Origin: Bacteroidota bacterium
GTDB taxonomy: Bacteria; Bacteroidota; Bacteroidia; B-17B0; Aurantibacillaceae
Assembly (NCBI GenBank): GCA_023433205.1
Contig: JAEZDS010000052.1
Coordinates: 1-20,131, forward strand
DNA: 20,131 nt
Direction of reading: 5' to 3'
A program made the translations under genes and the position numbers. Positions within the stretch are counted from its first letter, which is position 1, and the number at the start of each line of letters is the position of its first letter. Below the pieces are notes generated by a model. That model was given only the letters and a program-made list of their open reading frames with translations, did not search any database and was not told the DNA's origin. Of the stretch, positions 1-7,996 are shown in pieces.

Positions 1-1
1 T

Positions 2-790
2 TGCTGCAGTACCTGGCTTACCGATTTCAGAACGGTAAATACCAGCGCTGCGCGGTATCAGCAGCTTTCACTCAACCCTCTTAAACTGGCCGGGCAATGT
101 GGTAAGCTCAAATGTTGTCTCAATTACGAGCTTGATAGTTACATAGATGCCCTTAAGGATTTTCCGGATCTTGAGGGCAAAAAGCTGATCACAAAAAAGG
201 GAGATGCTTTTCTGCAGAAGACAGACATCTTTCGTCGAATGATGTGGTTCAGCTATCGCAGCGAACCTGGAATTTTTATTCCCATGCATGTTGATGCGGT
301 AAGGGCTGTGATGGAGGCTAATGCCAATGGAGAGATCCCCGAGGCGCTTATTCCAACCGTTAAAATAGTGGAGAAGATACTGAATGTTGAACCGCAGTTC
401 GAGAACCTGGTTGGGCAGGACAGTCTTACCCGTTTTGACAGAAAAGGCGGCAAAAATAATAACAGAGGTAAGGGCAACAGAAACCGACAGGGCAAGGCAG
501 TGAATGCGGCAGGCGCTGATCAGGGTGATGGATCAAGGCCAAAACCACCCCGCAATAACCAGGGCCAGAAACGTGAGCGTCCAAATCAACCCCGGCAAAA
601 CAATCCTCAGCGTGAAGCAAAGGGTTCTGATGCACAGAAAACACAGCAGCAGCGCGCGCAGGAGCCTCGCAAGGAAAAAGGAAACCGCAACAACAGGAAC
701 CGGGGCCGCAATCAGGGCAAACGCCCCCAGGAATCTCCCAGGAATAATCCAGATAACAATTCCAGCAATGAGCCGCCAAAAAATCAGTAA
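2..790 (+). CDS. PSP1-domain RicT-like protein, 5' end cut by the window
   Basis: The reading frame is open from base 2, so the N-terminus lies outside. The visible part starts in the PSP1 core: CCSTWLTDF, then AGQCGKLKCCLNYE about 35 residues later. These are the cysteine-rich motifs of the RicT/YaaT family, whose Bacillus members bind Fe-S clusters and act with RicA and RicF on RNase Y-dependent mRNA processing. No ricA or ricF partner is visible here, so the role in this organism is inference. From about base 437 the protein changes to a tail of about 117 residues rich in Arg, Asn, Gln, Gly and Pro, basic and probably disordered, possibly RNA-binding. The stop overlaps the next gene (gldH) by 23 bases, so the two are probably translated from one transcript; this pairing is familiar from other Bacteroidota. 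Confidence 0.9.
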   Translation, partial: CCSTWLTDFRTVNTSAARYQQLSLNPLKLAGQCGKLKCCLNYELDSYIDALKDFPDLEGKKLITKKGDAFLQKTDIFRRMMWFSYRSEPGIFIPMHVDAVRAVMEANANGEIPEALIPTVKIVEKILNVEPQFENLVGQDSLTRFDRKGGKNNNRGKGNRNRQGKAVNAAGADQGDGSRPKPPRNNQGQKRERPNQPRQNNPQREAKGSDAQKTQQQRAQEPRKEKGNRNNRNRGRNQGKRPQESPRNNPDNNSSNEPPKNQ

Positions 791-1247
791 AGCCAGCTTT
801 CTTTTTTTAGTGCTGATATTTTTTTCAGCCTGCAACCGCAATGTGGTGTACAGCAAATACCATACTTTTAAAAACAACGTGTGGCCGGCTTCAGAGAAAG
901 CAGTATTTGATGTAATGATAAAAGACACGCTCAGCCTGAATAATATCTCGCTTATGATCCGTCATGCTGATGATTATCCATACAGTAACATTTTTCTGTT
1001 TGTAACCAGCAGTTATCCCGACGGCAGAGTGATAAGCGATACCATGGAGGTGATGCTTGCCAATAATAAGGGAGAATGGCAGGGTAGCGGTGCCGGCGAC
1101 ATTTTCGACCTTAAAGTGCCGGTTAAAAGAAACATTCGTTTCCCCAGAAGCGGCAATTACCAGTTTCAGTTCGCTCAGGGCATGCGTGTAGACATGCTGC
1201 CACTGATAATGGACTTTGGGCTGGAAATAGAAAAAGTAAGTAAATAA
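768..1247 (+). CDS. gldH: Gliding motility lipoprotein GldH
   Basis: This gene encodes a 159-residue outer-membrane-type lipoprotein. A basic start (MSRQKISK) and hydrophobic stretch lead to the lipobox FSAC, with the lipidated Cys near residue 22. The remainder (VVYSKYHTF, HADDYPYSNIFLFV, GMRVDMLP) fits the GldH family, one of the lipoproteins needed for gliding and type IX secretion-linked motility in Flavobacterium; whether this organism glides cannot be told from one gene. The frame is open much further upstream, but the start at 768 is chosen because it puts a proper lipoprotein signal at the N-terminus. It overlaps the end of the RicT-like gene. The stop directly abuts the stop of the convergent thiL gene, with no base between them. 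Confidence 0.88.
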   Translation: MSRQKISKASFLFLVLIFFSACNRNVVYSKYHTFKNNVWPASEKAVFDVMIKDTLSLNNISLMIRHADDYPYSNIFLFVTSSYPDGRVISDTMEVMLANNKGEWQGSGAGDIFDLKVPVKRNIRFPRSGNYQFQFAQGMRVDMLPLIMDFGLEIEKVSK

Positions 1248-2294
1248 TTATTTTTTAAGCAGCGCATTCCAGCCCTGCGCTGTGAGCTCATGTACAGTGC
1301 CGGCTTTCGAAACCATCAACCTGCCTTTTGATTCATTGGTCATGTGACCGATAATAGTAAAGTCGGGATGATTTTTTACTTTTTCGTAATCGCTGAGATC
1401 TATGGTAAAAAGTAACTCATAATCTTCTCCACCGCTTAGTACGCATACAGAAGGATCTAGGTTAAAATCCCTCGCTGTTTCAAAGGTTAAAGGATCAATA
1501 GGAAGTTTGTCTTCGTACAGCTCAACGCCTACCTTTGAACATGTACACAAATGGAGGATCTCTGAAGATAGTCCGTCGCTGATGTCTATCATGCTCGTTG
1601 GAACCACGCCAAGATTTTTCAACTGTTTTACAATGTCGGTCCGCGCTTCAGGTTTCAATTGTCTTTCAAGAATATAATCTTTGCCCTCCAGGTCGGGTTG
1701 GATCTTGGGATTTTCTTTAAATACCGCCTTTTCACGCTCAAGTACCTGAAGTCCCATATAGGCGCCTCCCAGATCACCGCTCACGCAAAGCAGGTTGGTT
1801 TCTTTGGCGCCATCACGGTAAACCAGCTCTTCTGGTTTAGCGCTGCCAATGGCAGTAATGCTGATAACAAGGCCGCTGCGACTTGAGGTGGTATCACCTC
1901 CTACCAGGTCAACGTTGTATTTTTTGCATGCAAGCAGCATTCCAGAGTAAAGCTCCTCAATTGCCTCCAATCCGAAACGATTTGAGATAGCGACAGATAC
2001 CAGAATCTGCTCAGGCTCAGCATTCATTGCGCATATGTCGCTGAGGTTCACCACTACACTTTTATAGCCCAGGTGTTTCAGGGGCACATAACTTAGGTCA
2101 AAGTGAACGCCTTCAACCAGCATATCGCTGGTAACAACGGTTTGTTTATTGCCATAGTTCAGCACAGCGGCATCGTCGCCCACCCCTTTCACTGTTGTTT
2201 CTCTGTTGAGTTCAATGTGACGGGTCAGGTGATCGATAAGTCCGAATTCTCCCAGCTCTGAAAGCTCGGTACGGGAAGTGTTGTCAAAATCCAT
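1248..2294 (-). CDS. thiL: Thiamine-monophosphate kinase ThiL
   Basis: ThiL phosphorylates thiamine monophosphate with ATP to give thiamine diphosphate, the last step of cofactor synthesis. The 348-residue protein has the family's motifs in order: GVGDDAAVL (37-45), TSDMLVEGVHF (55-65), NLSDICAMNA (83-92), GGDT (132-135), DISDGLSSEI (237-246) and SGGEDYELLF (288-297). The aspartates in these motifs bind Mg-ATP in the PurM-like fold. The start at 2294 (MDFDNTSRTELSELGEFGLI) fits the usual ThiL N-terminus better than an in-frame start ten codons upstream, which would run further into the preceding gene. With this start thiL overlaps the pterin dehydratase gene by 11 bases, suggesting translational coupling at the end of a minus-strand operon. 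Confidence 0.95.
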   Translation of the reverse strand: MDFDNTSRTELSELGEFGLIDHLTRHIELNRETTVKGVGDDAAVLNYGNKQTVVTSDMLVEGVHFDLSYVPLKHLGYKSVVVNLSDICAMNAEPEQILVSVAISNRFGLEAIEELYSGMLLACKKYNVDLVGGDTTSSRSGLVISITAIGSAKPEELVYRDGAKETNLLCVSGDLGGAYMGLQVLEREKAVFKENPKIQPDLEGKDYILERQLKPEARTDIVKQLKNLGVVPTSMIDISDGLSSEILHLCTCSKVGVELYEDKLPIDPLTFETARDFNLDPSVCVLSGGEDYELLFTIDLSDYEKVKNHPDFTIIGHMTNESKGRLMVSKAGTVHELTAQGWNALLKK

Positions 2295-2580
2295 TTTTGT
2301 ATAGTTTGTTAATGGCCATTGCAAGATTAAGATCTAATTCGGTGATGCCGCCAGCATCGTGGGTGTTTAGTGAAATATCAACTTTATTATAAACGTTGGT
2401 CCATAAAGGATGATGGTCCAATTTTTCTGCCACCAGAGCTACCTGCAGCATAAAGCCAAATGCAGCGCTGAAATTTGCAAATTGGAAATGCCTGAAAATA
2501 GCTCCTTCACGCAGTTTCCAGCCATCAAGTGTTTCCAGCTTTTTTTGTATCTCTGAATCAGTAAGTTTTGATGGTCTCAT
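2284..2580 (-). CDS. Pterin-4a-carbinolamine dehydratase (PCD/DCoH family)
   Basis: This 98-residue protein has the full PCD signature: EKLDHHPLW (52-60), VYNKVDISLNTHDAGGIT (63-80) and a following Asp. His56, His57 and His74 match the catalytic residues. The enzyme dehydrates 4a-hydroxy-tetrahydropterin, recycling the cofactor used by aromatic amino-acid hydroxylases; some bacterial members also help molybdopterin or other pterin metabolism. It lies 11 bases after folB and overlaps thiL, so it is probably co-transcribed with both. The pairing with folB, a tetrahydropterin/folate synthesis gene, supports a pterin role. No phenylalanine hydroxylase gene is visible in the window, so its actual substrate source is unknown. 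Confidence 0.93.
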   Translation of the reverse strand: MRPSKLTDSEIQKKLETLDGWKLREGAIFRHFQFANFSAAFGFMLQVALVAEKLDHHPLWTNVYNKVDISLNTHDAGGITELDLNLAMAINKLYKNGF

Positions 2581-2591
2581 GGTCTTTTATT

Positions 2592-2945
2592 TTAATCGCC
2601 AATTTCTATACTCACCCTTTCTACATCTCCGTTAATGGGCGGATTAAGCTTGGTGAGTCTTATGCGAAGGTTGATGATTCCTGTAAAGGTTTCCTTTAAC
2701 CGCTTAAAGATGCGGTGACCCACCTCTTCAATAAGATTGCTTCGCACAGCCATTTCTGTTTTGCACACTTCATACACCGCGCAATAATCAATTGCCTTTT
2801 CCAGCTCATCAGTGGCAATGGCTTCAGTGAAGTCAGTGTCAATATAAACGTCTATCTCATAAGCACTGCCGGTTTTTGCTTCATCGCTGTTGCAGCCGTG
2901 GTAAGCGTACAATCTTATTCCTTCCAGATTTATGGTGTTGATCAT
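2592..2945 (-). CDS. folB: Dihydroneopterin aldolase FolB
   Basis: FolB cleaves (and epimerises) 7,8-dihydroneopterin to 6-hydroxymethyl-dihydropterin and glycolaldehyde in folate synthesis. The 117-residue length is normal. Visible family features are AYHGC near residue 15, the conserved Glu22, IDYCAVYEV with the active-site Tyr54, LIEEV with Glu74 that binds the pterin, and TKLNPPI with the catalytic Lys99. It follows the receptor gene by only 17 AT-rich bases with no hairpin and no clear promoter box, so I infer read-through from upstream. The pterin dehydratase gene follows after 11 bases. Confidence 0.94.
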   Translation of the reverse strand: MINTINLEGIRLYAYHGCNSDEAKTGSAYEIDVYIDTDFTEAIATDELEKAIDYCAVYEVCKTEMAVRSNLIEEVGHRIFKRLKETFTGIINLRIRLTKLNPPINGDVERVSIEIGD

Positions 2946-2962
2946 ATTTTTTTTATTTATAG

Positions 2963-5446
2963 TTAGCCGCCAAAATCAAGTCCGTCCTGACTTCCCTGGT
3001 CACCGGTTCTTTGTTTGGCACGTTTAAAAATACTTGCGTCCATTTTACCGAACATATAACTCACGCTGAAACGCACATAACGTGCTTCACGGCGCCTGCT
3101 TAATTCCTGTGTGTAGTAAGGTGTGCTGTAGATTGTGCCCATACGGCGTGTGTTAAACACATCACTTACTGTTACATTCGCCGACCATTTACTGCCGAAC
3201 CTTTTGGCCAGTGAAATGTCGGTTGAATATACGGGAAGCGTTCTGCCCAGCAACAAGATGCGGGGAGATTCATAACCGCTGTTTAATTGTATTGTAAGCT
3301 GTTTGGGAAGTCTGTACGATAAAATTGTTTTTGCATCAAAAGCAAATCCCTGTGCTGTAACAACAGGTTCACTGCTCAAGACCTGACCTCTGATAAAAAT
3401 GCTGTAGGCGTTGAGGTTAAACGTAACGTCAAGCTTAGAAGCAAAGGTATATTTTATTGTGTGCTCCATGCCGTAACGAAAACTGTTGTCGCCGTTGATG
3501 GTGGTATTTACAAGCACATCCGGATCATCTGGTGCAGGGTAAGCAATATCTGTGATTGGCTGCTCTTCATACCGGAAATAACCTGAACCTAGATAACTTC
3601 CCTTTGTAAAATTCTTACTGTAATTTAATTCGCTGATATTTCGGAACTCAGGCCTCAGTTGCGGGTTACCAATCCGGTAGTTCTGCCTGTCGGCAAACAT
3701 CACGAATGGCATCAGCTGAAAAAAGTTCGGACGCTGGATCTTCCTGCTGAAATTTAACTGCCATTCGCGGTTTTTACTCAGTTTTTTTGAAAAGTAGATG
3801 GCAGGAAAGAGCGATTTCAGAAGGTCGTTACCGCCGGAAGGATACTGGTAGGAAAAACGAAGATCACGATCGGTAATAACACCACTGTAATACGACTGTT
3901 CAAAGCGCAGTCCTGCCTGGTACGAAATGTCCCATAGGGTTTTTGCAGAATAGTTCACGTAGGCGGCGTTAACCATGTCGTCAATAACATAGTTATTGCT
4001 CATCACAGTATCGCGGGTGTACAGATCCTGAGTGAAAACTGCATTATATGTGTCGTTGGCACTGTTTGATCCCTTGTAAAAAGCTCGTACGCCCGCTTCA
4101 AATTTGCTGGATTCATTTATTGGATCTACATAATCAAGCTGAAACACGCCCTGCCTGGCTTTGCTTCGTCCATCATTTTTTTGAAATACATTGGTAGGAG
4201 TATAAGTGCTGAAAAGGTAGTCGCTCTCTGACCTGGAAAAATTGACGCTCATATCTGCGGTGAGTTCTTTACCGGGTTTGGCATAGTTTCTCCTGTATTG
4301 CAGCATGGTGTTGTAATTCTGGAAATGTACATGCTGATCGTTTACTCTTTTTCCAGATTGCAGCTCACTGCCTTCTCTGTCGAACAAACCAAAGAACTGG
4401 TTATCGCTTGTATTGAACCAGCCTCCCATTCCCATTTGGGTAAGTGAAAGGGTATTACGGTTGTTGATTTTGTAGTCGACCCCAATTTTGCCGAATGTAA
4501 AGTTCCTCCGTTGCCACACGTTATTGTCCTGGTTAAAAAAACCTGTTGCCTCACCTTCCGAAAGCTGGGTACGATGGGTATAGCCCTGGGTGATATTGAT
4601 GGCCTGATTGTATGATAACATGGCCGACACGTTCCACTTCCCTTCTTTGGCATTAATGTTTAACATGCCGCCGTAACGGTCGCCAGTGCCGGCGTAAGCC
4701 ATTGCCATCCCATTATACCCTGGCTTCAGGTTCTTTTTCATCACAATATTCAGAATGCCGGCGGTTGCTCCCGCATCGTATTTTACTGAGGGATTTGTGA
4801 TAACCTCTATACGATCGATCTGGTCGGCGGGGATCTGCTGCAAACTTAATGTGGTAGGCCGTCCGTCAACAAAGATCATAGGCGACTGGCTTCGCAGCTG
4901 AACATTTCCTTCTCCATCCACCGTGAGACCGGGAACATTTTTCATGGCATCGGCAGCGGTACCTCCTTTCACCGAAAGATCCTTGTCGACATTATAGGTG
5001 CGCTTGTCAATCGACATAACCAGCGCCGCCTTTTCAGTAACCACTTCTACTTCCTGAATGATCTTTTCATCCACTTCCATCTTTATATCTCCAAGGTCCT
5101 GTTCCAGCTTATCGGGAGGCTTGATGAAAAATTTGGATTCATGTGTTTTGAAACCTATTTGTAAAGCTCTTAACCTGAATGTGCCCATTCCTGGAAGATT
5201 GTCGATCGAGAATTCGCCATTTTCGCCGGTTAAGGAGCCTCCCAGCACACTGTCTCTTGTTATCCATAACACAGCCACAGCTGCAAATTCAACCGGTTTA
5301 CCTGTTCTGGCATCTACCAGCTTGCCATATACCCGGCCTTTGATGTTCTGCATGGCCTTTAGCATGTTTGGGTTACCCTGCCCCTGTTGTTGCGAGTAAG
5401 CTTCCACAGTGCCCAGAAAAAGCAGCAGAATAATAAGATTTTTCAT
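2963..5446 (-). CDS. Outer membrane beta-barrel receptor, TonB-dependent-like, with carboxypeptidase-like N-domain
   Basis: This is an 827-residue outer-membrane protein. A signal peptide (MKNLIILLLFLGTVEAYSQQ) is followed by a carboxypeptidase-regulatory-like beta domain at about 35-120 (GRVYGKLVDARTGKPVEFAAV), a plug-like domain at about 140-243 (VKGGTAADAMKNVPGLTV, MIFVDGRPTTLSLQQIPADQIDRIEVI, AGATAGILNIVMKK) and a long C-terminal barrel rich in aromatic strands. This matches the Bacteroidota outer membrane beta-barrel family related to TonB-dependent receptors. Substrate is unknown: no SusD partner, anti-sigma factor or siderophore gene is next to it. It is the first gene of a probable operon with folB, the pterin dehydratase and thiL. 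Its own promoter box lies 10 bases before the start. Confidence 0.88.
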   Translation of the reverse strand: MKNLIILLLFLGTVEAYSQQQGQGNPNMLKAMQNIKGRVYGKLVDARTGKPVEFAAVAVLWITRDSVLGGSLTGENGEFSIDNLPGMGTFRLRALQIGFKTHESKFFIKPPDKLEQDLGDIKMEVDEKIIQEVEVVTEKAALVMSIDKRTYNVDKDLSVKGGTAADAMKNVPGLTVDGEGNVQLRSQSPMIFVDGRPTTLSLQQIPADQIDRIEVITNPSVKYDAGATAGILNIVMKKNLKPGYNGMAMAYAGTGDRYGGMLNINAKEGKWNVSAMLSYNQAINITQGYTHRTQLSEGEATGFFNQDNNVWQRRNFTFGKIGVDYKINNRNTLSLTQMGMGGWFNTSDNQFFGLFDREGSELQSGKRVNDQHVHFQNYNTMLQYRRNYAKPGKELTADMSVNFSRSESDYLFSTYTPTNVFQKNDGRSKARQGVFQLDYVDPINESSKFEAGVRAFYKGSNSANDTYNAVFTQDLYTRDTVMSNNYVIDDMVNAAYVNYSAKTLWDISYQAGLRFEQSYYSGVITDRDLRFSYQYPSGGNDLLKSLFPAIYFSKKLSKNREWQLNFSRKIQRPNFFQLMPFVMFADRQNYRIGNPQLRPEFRNISELNYSKNFTKGSYLGSGYFRYEEQPITDIAYPAPDDPDVLVNTTINGDNSFRYGMEHTIKYTFASKLDVTFNLNAYSIFIRGQVLSSEPVVTAQGFAFDAKTILSYRLPKQLTIQLNSGYESPRILLLGRTLPVYSTDISLAKRFGSKWSANVTVSDVFNTRRMGTIYSTPYYTQELSRRREARYVRFSVSYMFGKMDASIFKRAKQRTGDQGSQDGLDFGG

Positions 5447-5456
5447 AAAAGTTCTG

Positions 5457-5464
5457 CAAAAGTA
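5457..5464 (-). promoter_or_regulatory. -7 promoter box of the receptor gene
   Basis: Read on the minus strand this is TACTTTTG, a perfect TAnnTTTG box, ending 10 bases before the receptor ATG at 5446. The -33 element is weak: TCG rather than TTG, 19 bases upstream. The leader would be very short. Confidence 0.5.
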
Positions 5465-5533
5465 CTTGAAAAGTATGTTGTTACGATAATTTTAACCTCT
5501 GTTGGGTGCTTTCTCTGCGCACAGGATGTTTGT

Positions 5534-5541
5534 TATATTTG
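5534..5541 (+). promoter_or_regulatory. -7 promoter box of gmk
   Basis: TATATTTG is a perfect TAnnTTTG box, only three bases before the preferred gmk ATG at 5545. If it is used, transcription would begin at or just inside the start codon and the mRNA would be leaderless. No good -33 TTG lies at the usual distance. Confidence 0.45.
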
Positions 5542-5544
5542 CCA

Positions 5545-6150
5545 ATGCACAGCGGCAAACTCATAATTTTCTCTGCCCCTTCAGGGTCGGGTAAAACCAC
5601 TCTGGTACGTCATATCCTAAGCAGGTATCCACAGCACATTCAATTCTCTATCTCAGCAACCAGTCGTGCCCGCCGAGGTGTTGAAGAAAATGGAAAGGAT
5701 TATTACTACCTGAGCGTTGACGAATTTAAAGAACGTATTGAAGCAAACGAATTTCTTGAGTGGGAAGAAGTATACGCCGGAACACACTATGGCACACTCC
5801 GCAGCGAGGTGGAAAGGATCTGGGCCACCGGCAAGGCGGTTATTTTTGATATAGATGTGGAAGGGGGTCTTAATCTAAAGAACCAGTTCAAAGAAAACGC
5901 ACTGGCTATATTTGTAATGCCGCCTAGCATCAAAATTCTGGAGGAGCGATTGCACCTTCGCAGTACCGACAGCAAGGAAAGTATTGCGCGGCGTATTGCA
6001 AAAGCTGAAAAGGAACTTAAAACCGCGGAACTTTTCGACGTTTTTATCCTAAATGAAAATTTACCCGAAGCCTGCTCCAAAGCTGAGGAGCTGGTTACCG
6101 CTTTCCTGGGAATAGAACAGGAAAAACCCGAATCTGGAGTGAAAGCTTAG
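5545..6150 (+). CDS. gmk: Guanylate kinase
   Basis: Gmk phosphorylates GMP (and dGMP) to GDP with ATP. The 201-residue protein has the P-loop APSGSGKTT (11-19), the GMP-binding TSRARRG (39-45) and NGKDYYYL segments, YGT (82-84), FDIDVEGG (101-108) and the Arg-rich lid region RRIAKAEKE near 149-157. The start at 5545 (MHSGKLIIFSAPSGSGKTT) gives the usual short lead to the P-loop. A start at 5506 would add 13 residues and place the promoter box inside the gene, so it is less likely. The gene ends in a four-base overlap with the convergent DUF349 gene. It has no co-directional neighbour, so it is a single-gene unit. Confidence 0.95.
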   Translation: MHSGKLIIFSAPSGSGKTTLVRHILSRYPQHIQFSISATSRARRGVEENGKDYYYLSVDEFKERIEANEFLEWEEVYAGTHYGTLRSEVERIWATGKAVIFDIDVEGGLNLKNQFKENALAIFVMPPSIKILEERLHLRSTDSKESIARRIAKAEKELKTAELFDVFILNENLPEACSKAEELVTAFLGIEQEKPESGVKA

Positions 6151-7889
6151 TGCGAGGCTGCAGCGCGTGGTTTATCTGCTTCACGCAGTTTGCCCAAAGC
6201 TTCATTCACCATCTTTCTTTTGCCGGCCAGTTCCTCAATACGCTCTTTTTCAGCTTTGATCTTGTCTTCTATTTCCTTCATAAAGCTGTTATTGCCTTTT
6301 GAAGCCTTAAAAAAGCCCATATTGTTATCGTAAGTCCGCACACGGGCATTGATCTCTTCGCTTAATTTCCGGAGATGGTCCGCCTCCCTCCTCAAAAGTT
6401 CCTGCGCATTGTCGGCCGACACCAACCTGTCGATCTTCGCCCTGAACTGCAATTGCGCTTTCTCGTGTTTGTCAATGTGCATCTGTTCGTACAGTTCATC
6501 AAGCCGGTTGTAAAACGCCTCATTCACCCGCTTTTTCTCTTTCATCGGCACATGCCCTGCCTCATTCCATTCAAGGGTGATCGCACGCAGCTGCTCGCGG
6601 TTCGAATTGATGTCCTCTCCTAACTTCAGGTCATTCAGCTTTTTTAAGATCTCCTCTTTTGCTGCGAGATTCTTTTCGTAGGAGGCATCAACATCTTCGT
6701 AATGTTTTTTCTTTGCTTCAAAAAAATGATTGCAGGCCCTGCGGAACCTGGCAAATAGTTTGGCCTCTTCTTTGTCGCCGTTGGCTGGATGTTTTTTCCA
6801 GCTTTCCTGCAGTTTTATCAGATCAGCGGTGGTTTTCTGCCAGTCAATACTGTCCTGCAAAGCCTCTGCTTTCGCTATCAGCTCAGACTTCACCTTTCTG
6901 TTGGCGGCGAACTTTTCATTCAGTCCTGCAAAAAATTCCTTTTTCTTTTCAAAAAAACTGTCGCATACCGATCTGAATTCAGACCATACTTTTTCATTGT
7001 CCTTTTCGCTGGTTCTGCCGGTGTTTTTCCACTCTGCCTGCAGTGCCAGTAATTTTTCGGTCGCTTCATTCCATTGCTGTGCGCGGGTGCTGTTGCTGGC
7101 CTCAACCAGAGCTCTTGCCTGTTCAATTATCTGCTTTTTGGTCTTAAGATTGGCCTCCTTTTGCTCCTCAAGCGAATGGTAATGCGATTTTATTTTGCTG
7201 TATGTTTCGTCAAGTGCTGTTTTGTACTCCTGTTTAAGCGAGTCCCACTTTGAGTTGGGAACGGGACCAATTTCATCCCACTCATTCCGGTAAATCTTTA
7301 TGAGTCTCTCTGCCTCCTTTACATTTTCAAGTTGCTGAATAGCCTTCAACTTCTGAATGAGTTCCGATTTCAGCTCATAATTTTTTTTGAGATCGTGTTC
7401 CTGCAGATCACGAAAGATCTTCAGATTATAGTAAAACTCTTCAACGGCCCTGCTGTAATCTGCCTGCACATCTTTGTATTTGTGGCTTGAGATCTGCCCT
7501 GTTTCTTTCCATTGCGCTTGCAGTTCCTGAAGTTTCCTGATAGCTGCGCCTACATTCTCACTAACATGACTAAGATCTTTTATCTTGGCAATGATCTCTT
7601 CTTTTATGATCAGATTTCTGGCCTGTGTTGATGCAAGTTTAGCATCCGCCTCCTTTTTTAGTTTGCCGTACTGTTCAATCAATGCCTCAAACTTCTGATC
7701 CTCCGCACCTTTGTGGTACTCGAAATCACGGAGATGCCCGCCCTCATCGAGAAAAGCCTGCTTGGCCTGCTCGAACTCGCTGGTCCACAGTTTTTGATAC
7801 TCTTTTTGAATGGCTTTCACATCAGCAGCAACTTCAACCGCGTCTTTAGACAGCAGCTCTTCAAGCCTGGCAATTAATTCGGATTTCAT
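6147..7889 (-). CDS. Coiled-coil protein with five DUF349 repeats
   Basis: This is a 580-residue, highly charged, Lys/Glu-rich helical protein with no signal peptide or membrane segment. It contains five tandem DUF349-type units, each with a Trp near 'W..tG' followed by a helical block ending in aromatic residues: about 95-152 (AQWKETGQ), 172-236 (NEWDEIGPVP), 252-313 (AEWKNTGRT), 330-396 (ESWKKH, degenerate) and 410-470 (LEWNEAGHVP). A coiled-coil tail follows (about 500-570). DUF349 proteins are common in Bacteroidota and have no established function. The start at 7889 is the first Met of the frame and has a good promoter upstream. The gene is divergent from mutS2 and convergent with gmk. 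Confidence 0.9.
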   Translation of the reverse strand: MKSELIARLEELLSKDAVEVAADVKAIQKEYQKLWTSEFEQAKQAFLDEGGHLRDFEYHKGAEDQKFEALIEQYGKLKKEADAKLASTQARNLIIKEEIIAKIKDLSHVSENVGAAIRKLQELQAQWKETGQISSHKYKDVQADYSRAVEEFYYNLKIFRDLQEHDLKKNYELKSELIQKLKAIQQLENVKEAERLIKIYRNEWDEIGPVPNSKWDSLKQEYKTALDETYSKIKSHYHSLEEQKEANLKTKKQIIEQARALVEASNSTRAQQWNEATEKLLALQAEWKNTGRTSEKDNEKVWSEFRSVCDSFFEKKKEFFAGLNEKFAANRKVKSELIAKAEALQDSIDWQKTTADLIKLQESWKKHPANGDKEEAKLFARFRRACNHFFEAKKKHYEDVDASYEKNLAAKEEILKKLNDLKLGEDINSNREQLRAITLEWNEAGHVPMKEKKRVNEAFYNRLDELYEQMHIDKHEKAQLQFRAKIDRLVSADNAQELLRREADHLRKLSEEINARVRTYDNNMGFFKASKGNNSFMKEIEDKIKAEKERIEELAGKRKMVNEALGKLREADKPRAAASH

Positions 7890-7909
7890 TTTGTACTTTT
7901 TAGGACTCT

Positions 7910-7940
7910 CAAAAATAGCCTAATTCGTACATTTGGCCAA
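7910..7940 (-). promoter_or_regulatory. Promoter of the DUF349 gene
   Basis: On the minus strand, TTG at 7940-7938 is followed after 20 bases by TATTTTTG at 7917-7910, a perfect match to the Bacteroidota TTG-N(17-23)-TAnnTTTG promoter. The ATG lies 20 bases downstream of the box. This is the best-formed promoter in the window. Confidence 0.6.
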
Positions 7941-7951
7941 CCTTTGCCAGA

Positions 7952-7981
7952 TTGTTTTTCAGTAAAGATTTCTGTAATTTG
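7952..7981 (+). promoter_or_regulatory. Possible mutS2 promoter
   Basis: TTG at 7952-7954 is followed after 20 bases by TAATTTG at 7975-7981, which is the TAnnTTTG box with one base missing. It ends 15 bases before the GTG start of mutS2 at 7997. The match is imperfect, but the position is right. Confidence 0.35.
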
Positions 7982-7996
7982 TAAACTTAGCGCCAA

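Noticed and set aside
504..767. N-terminal extension of gldH
   Set aside because: It lies in a shadow frame of the RicT-like tail; the start at 768 gives a proper lipoprotein signal peptide.
6730..7182. 150-residue ORF on the strand opposite the DUF349 gene
   Set aside because: It is a Ser/Phe-rich frame mirroring Lys/Glu-rich coding sequence, the usual shadow of a coiled-coil gene.
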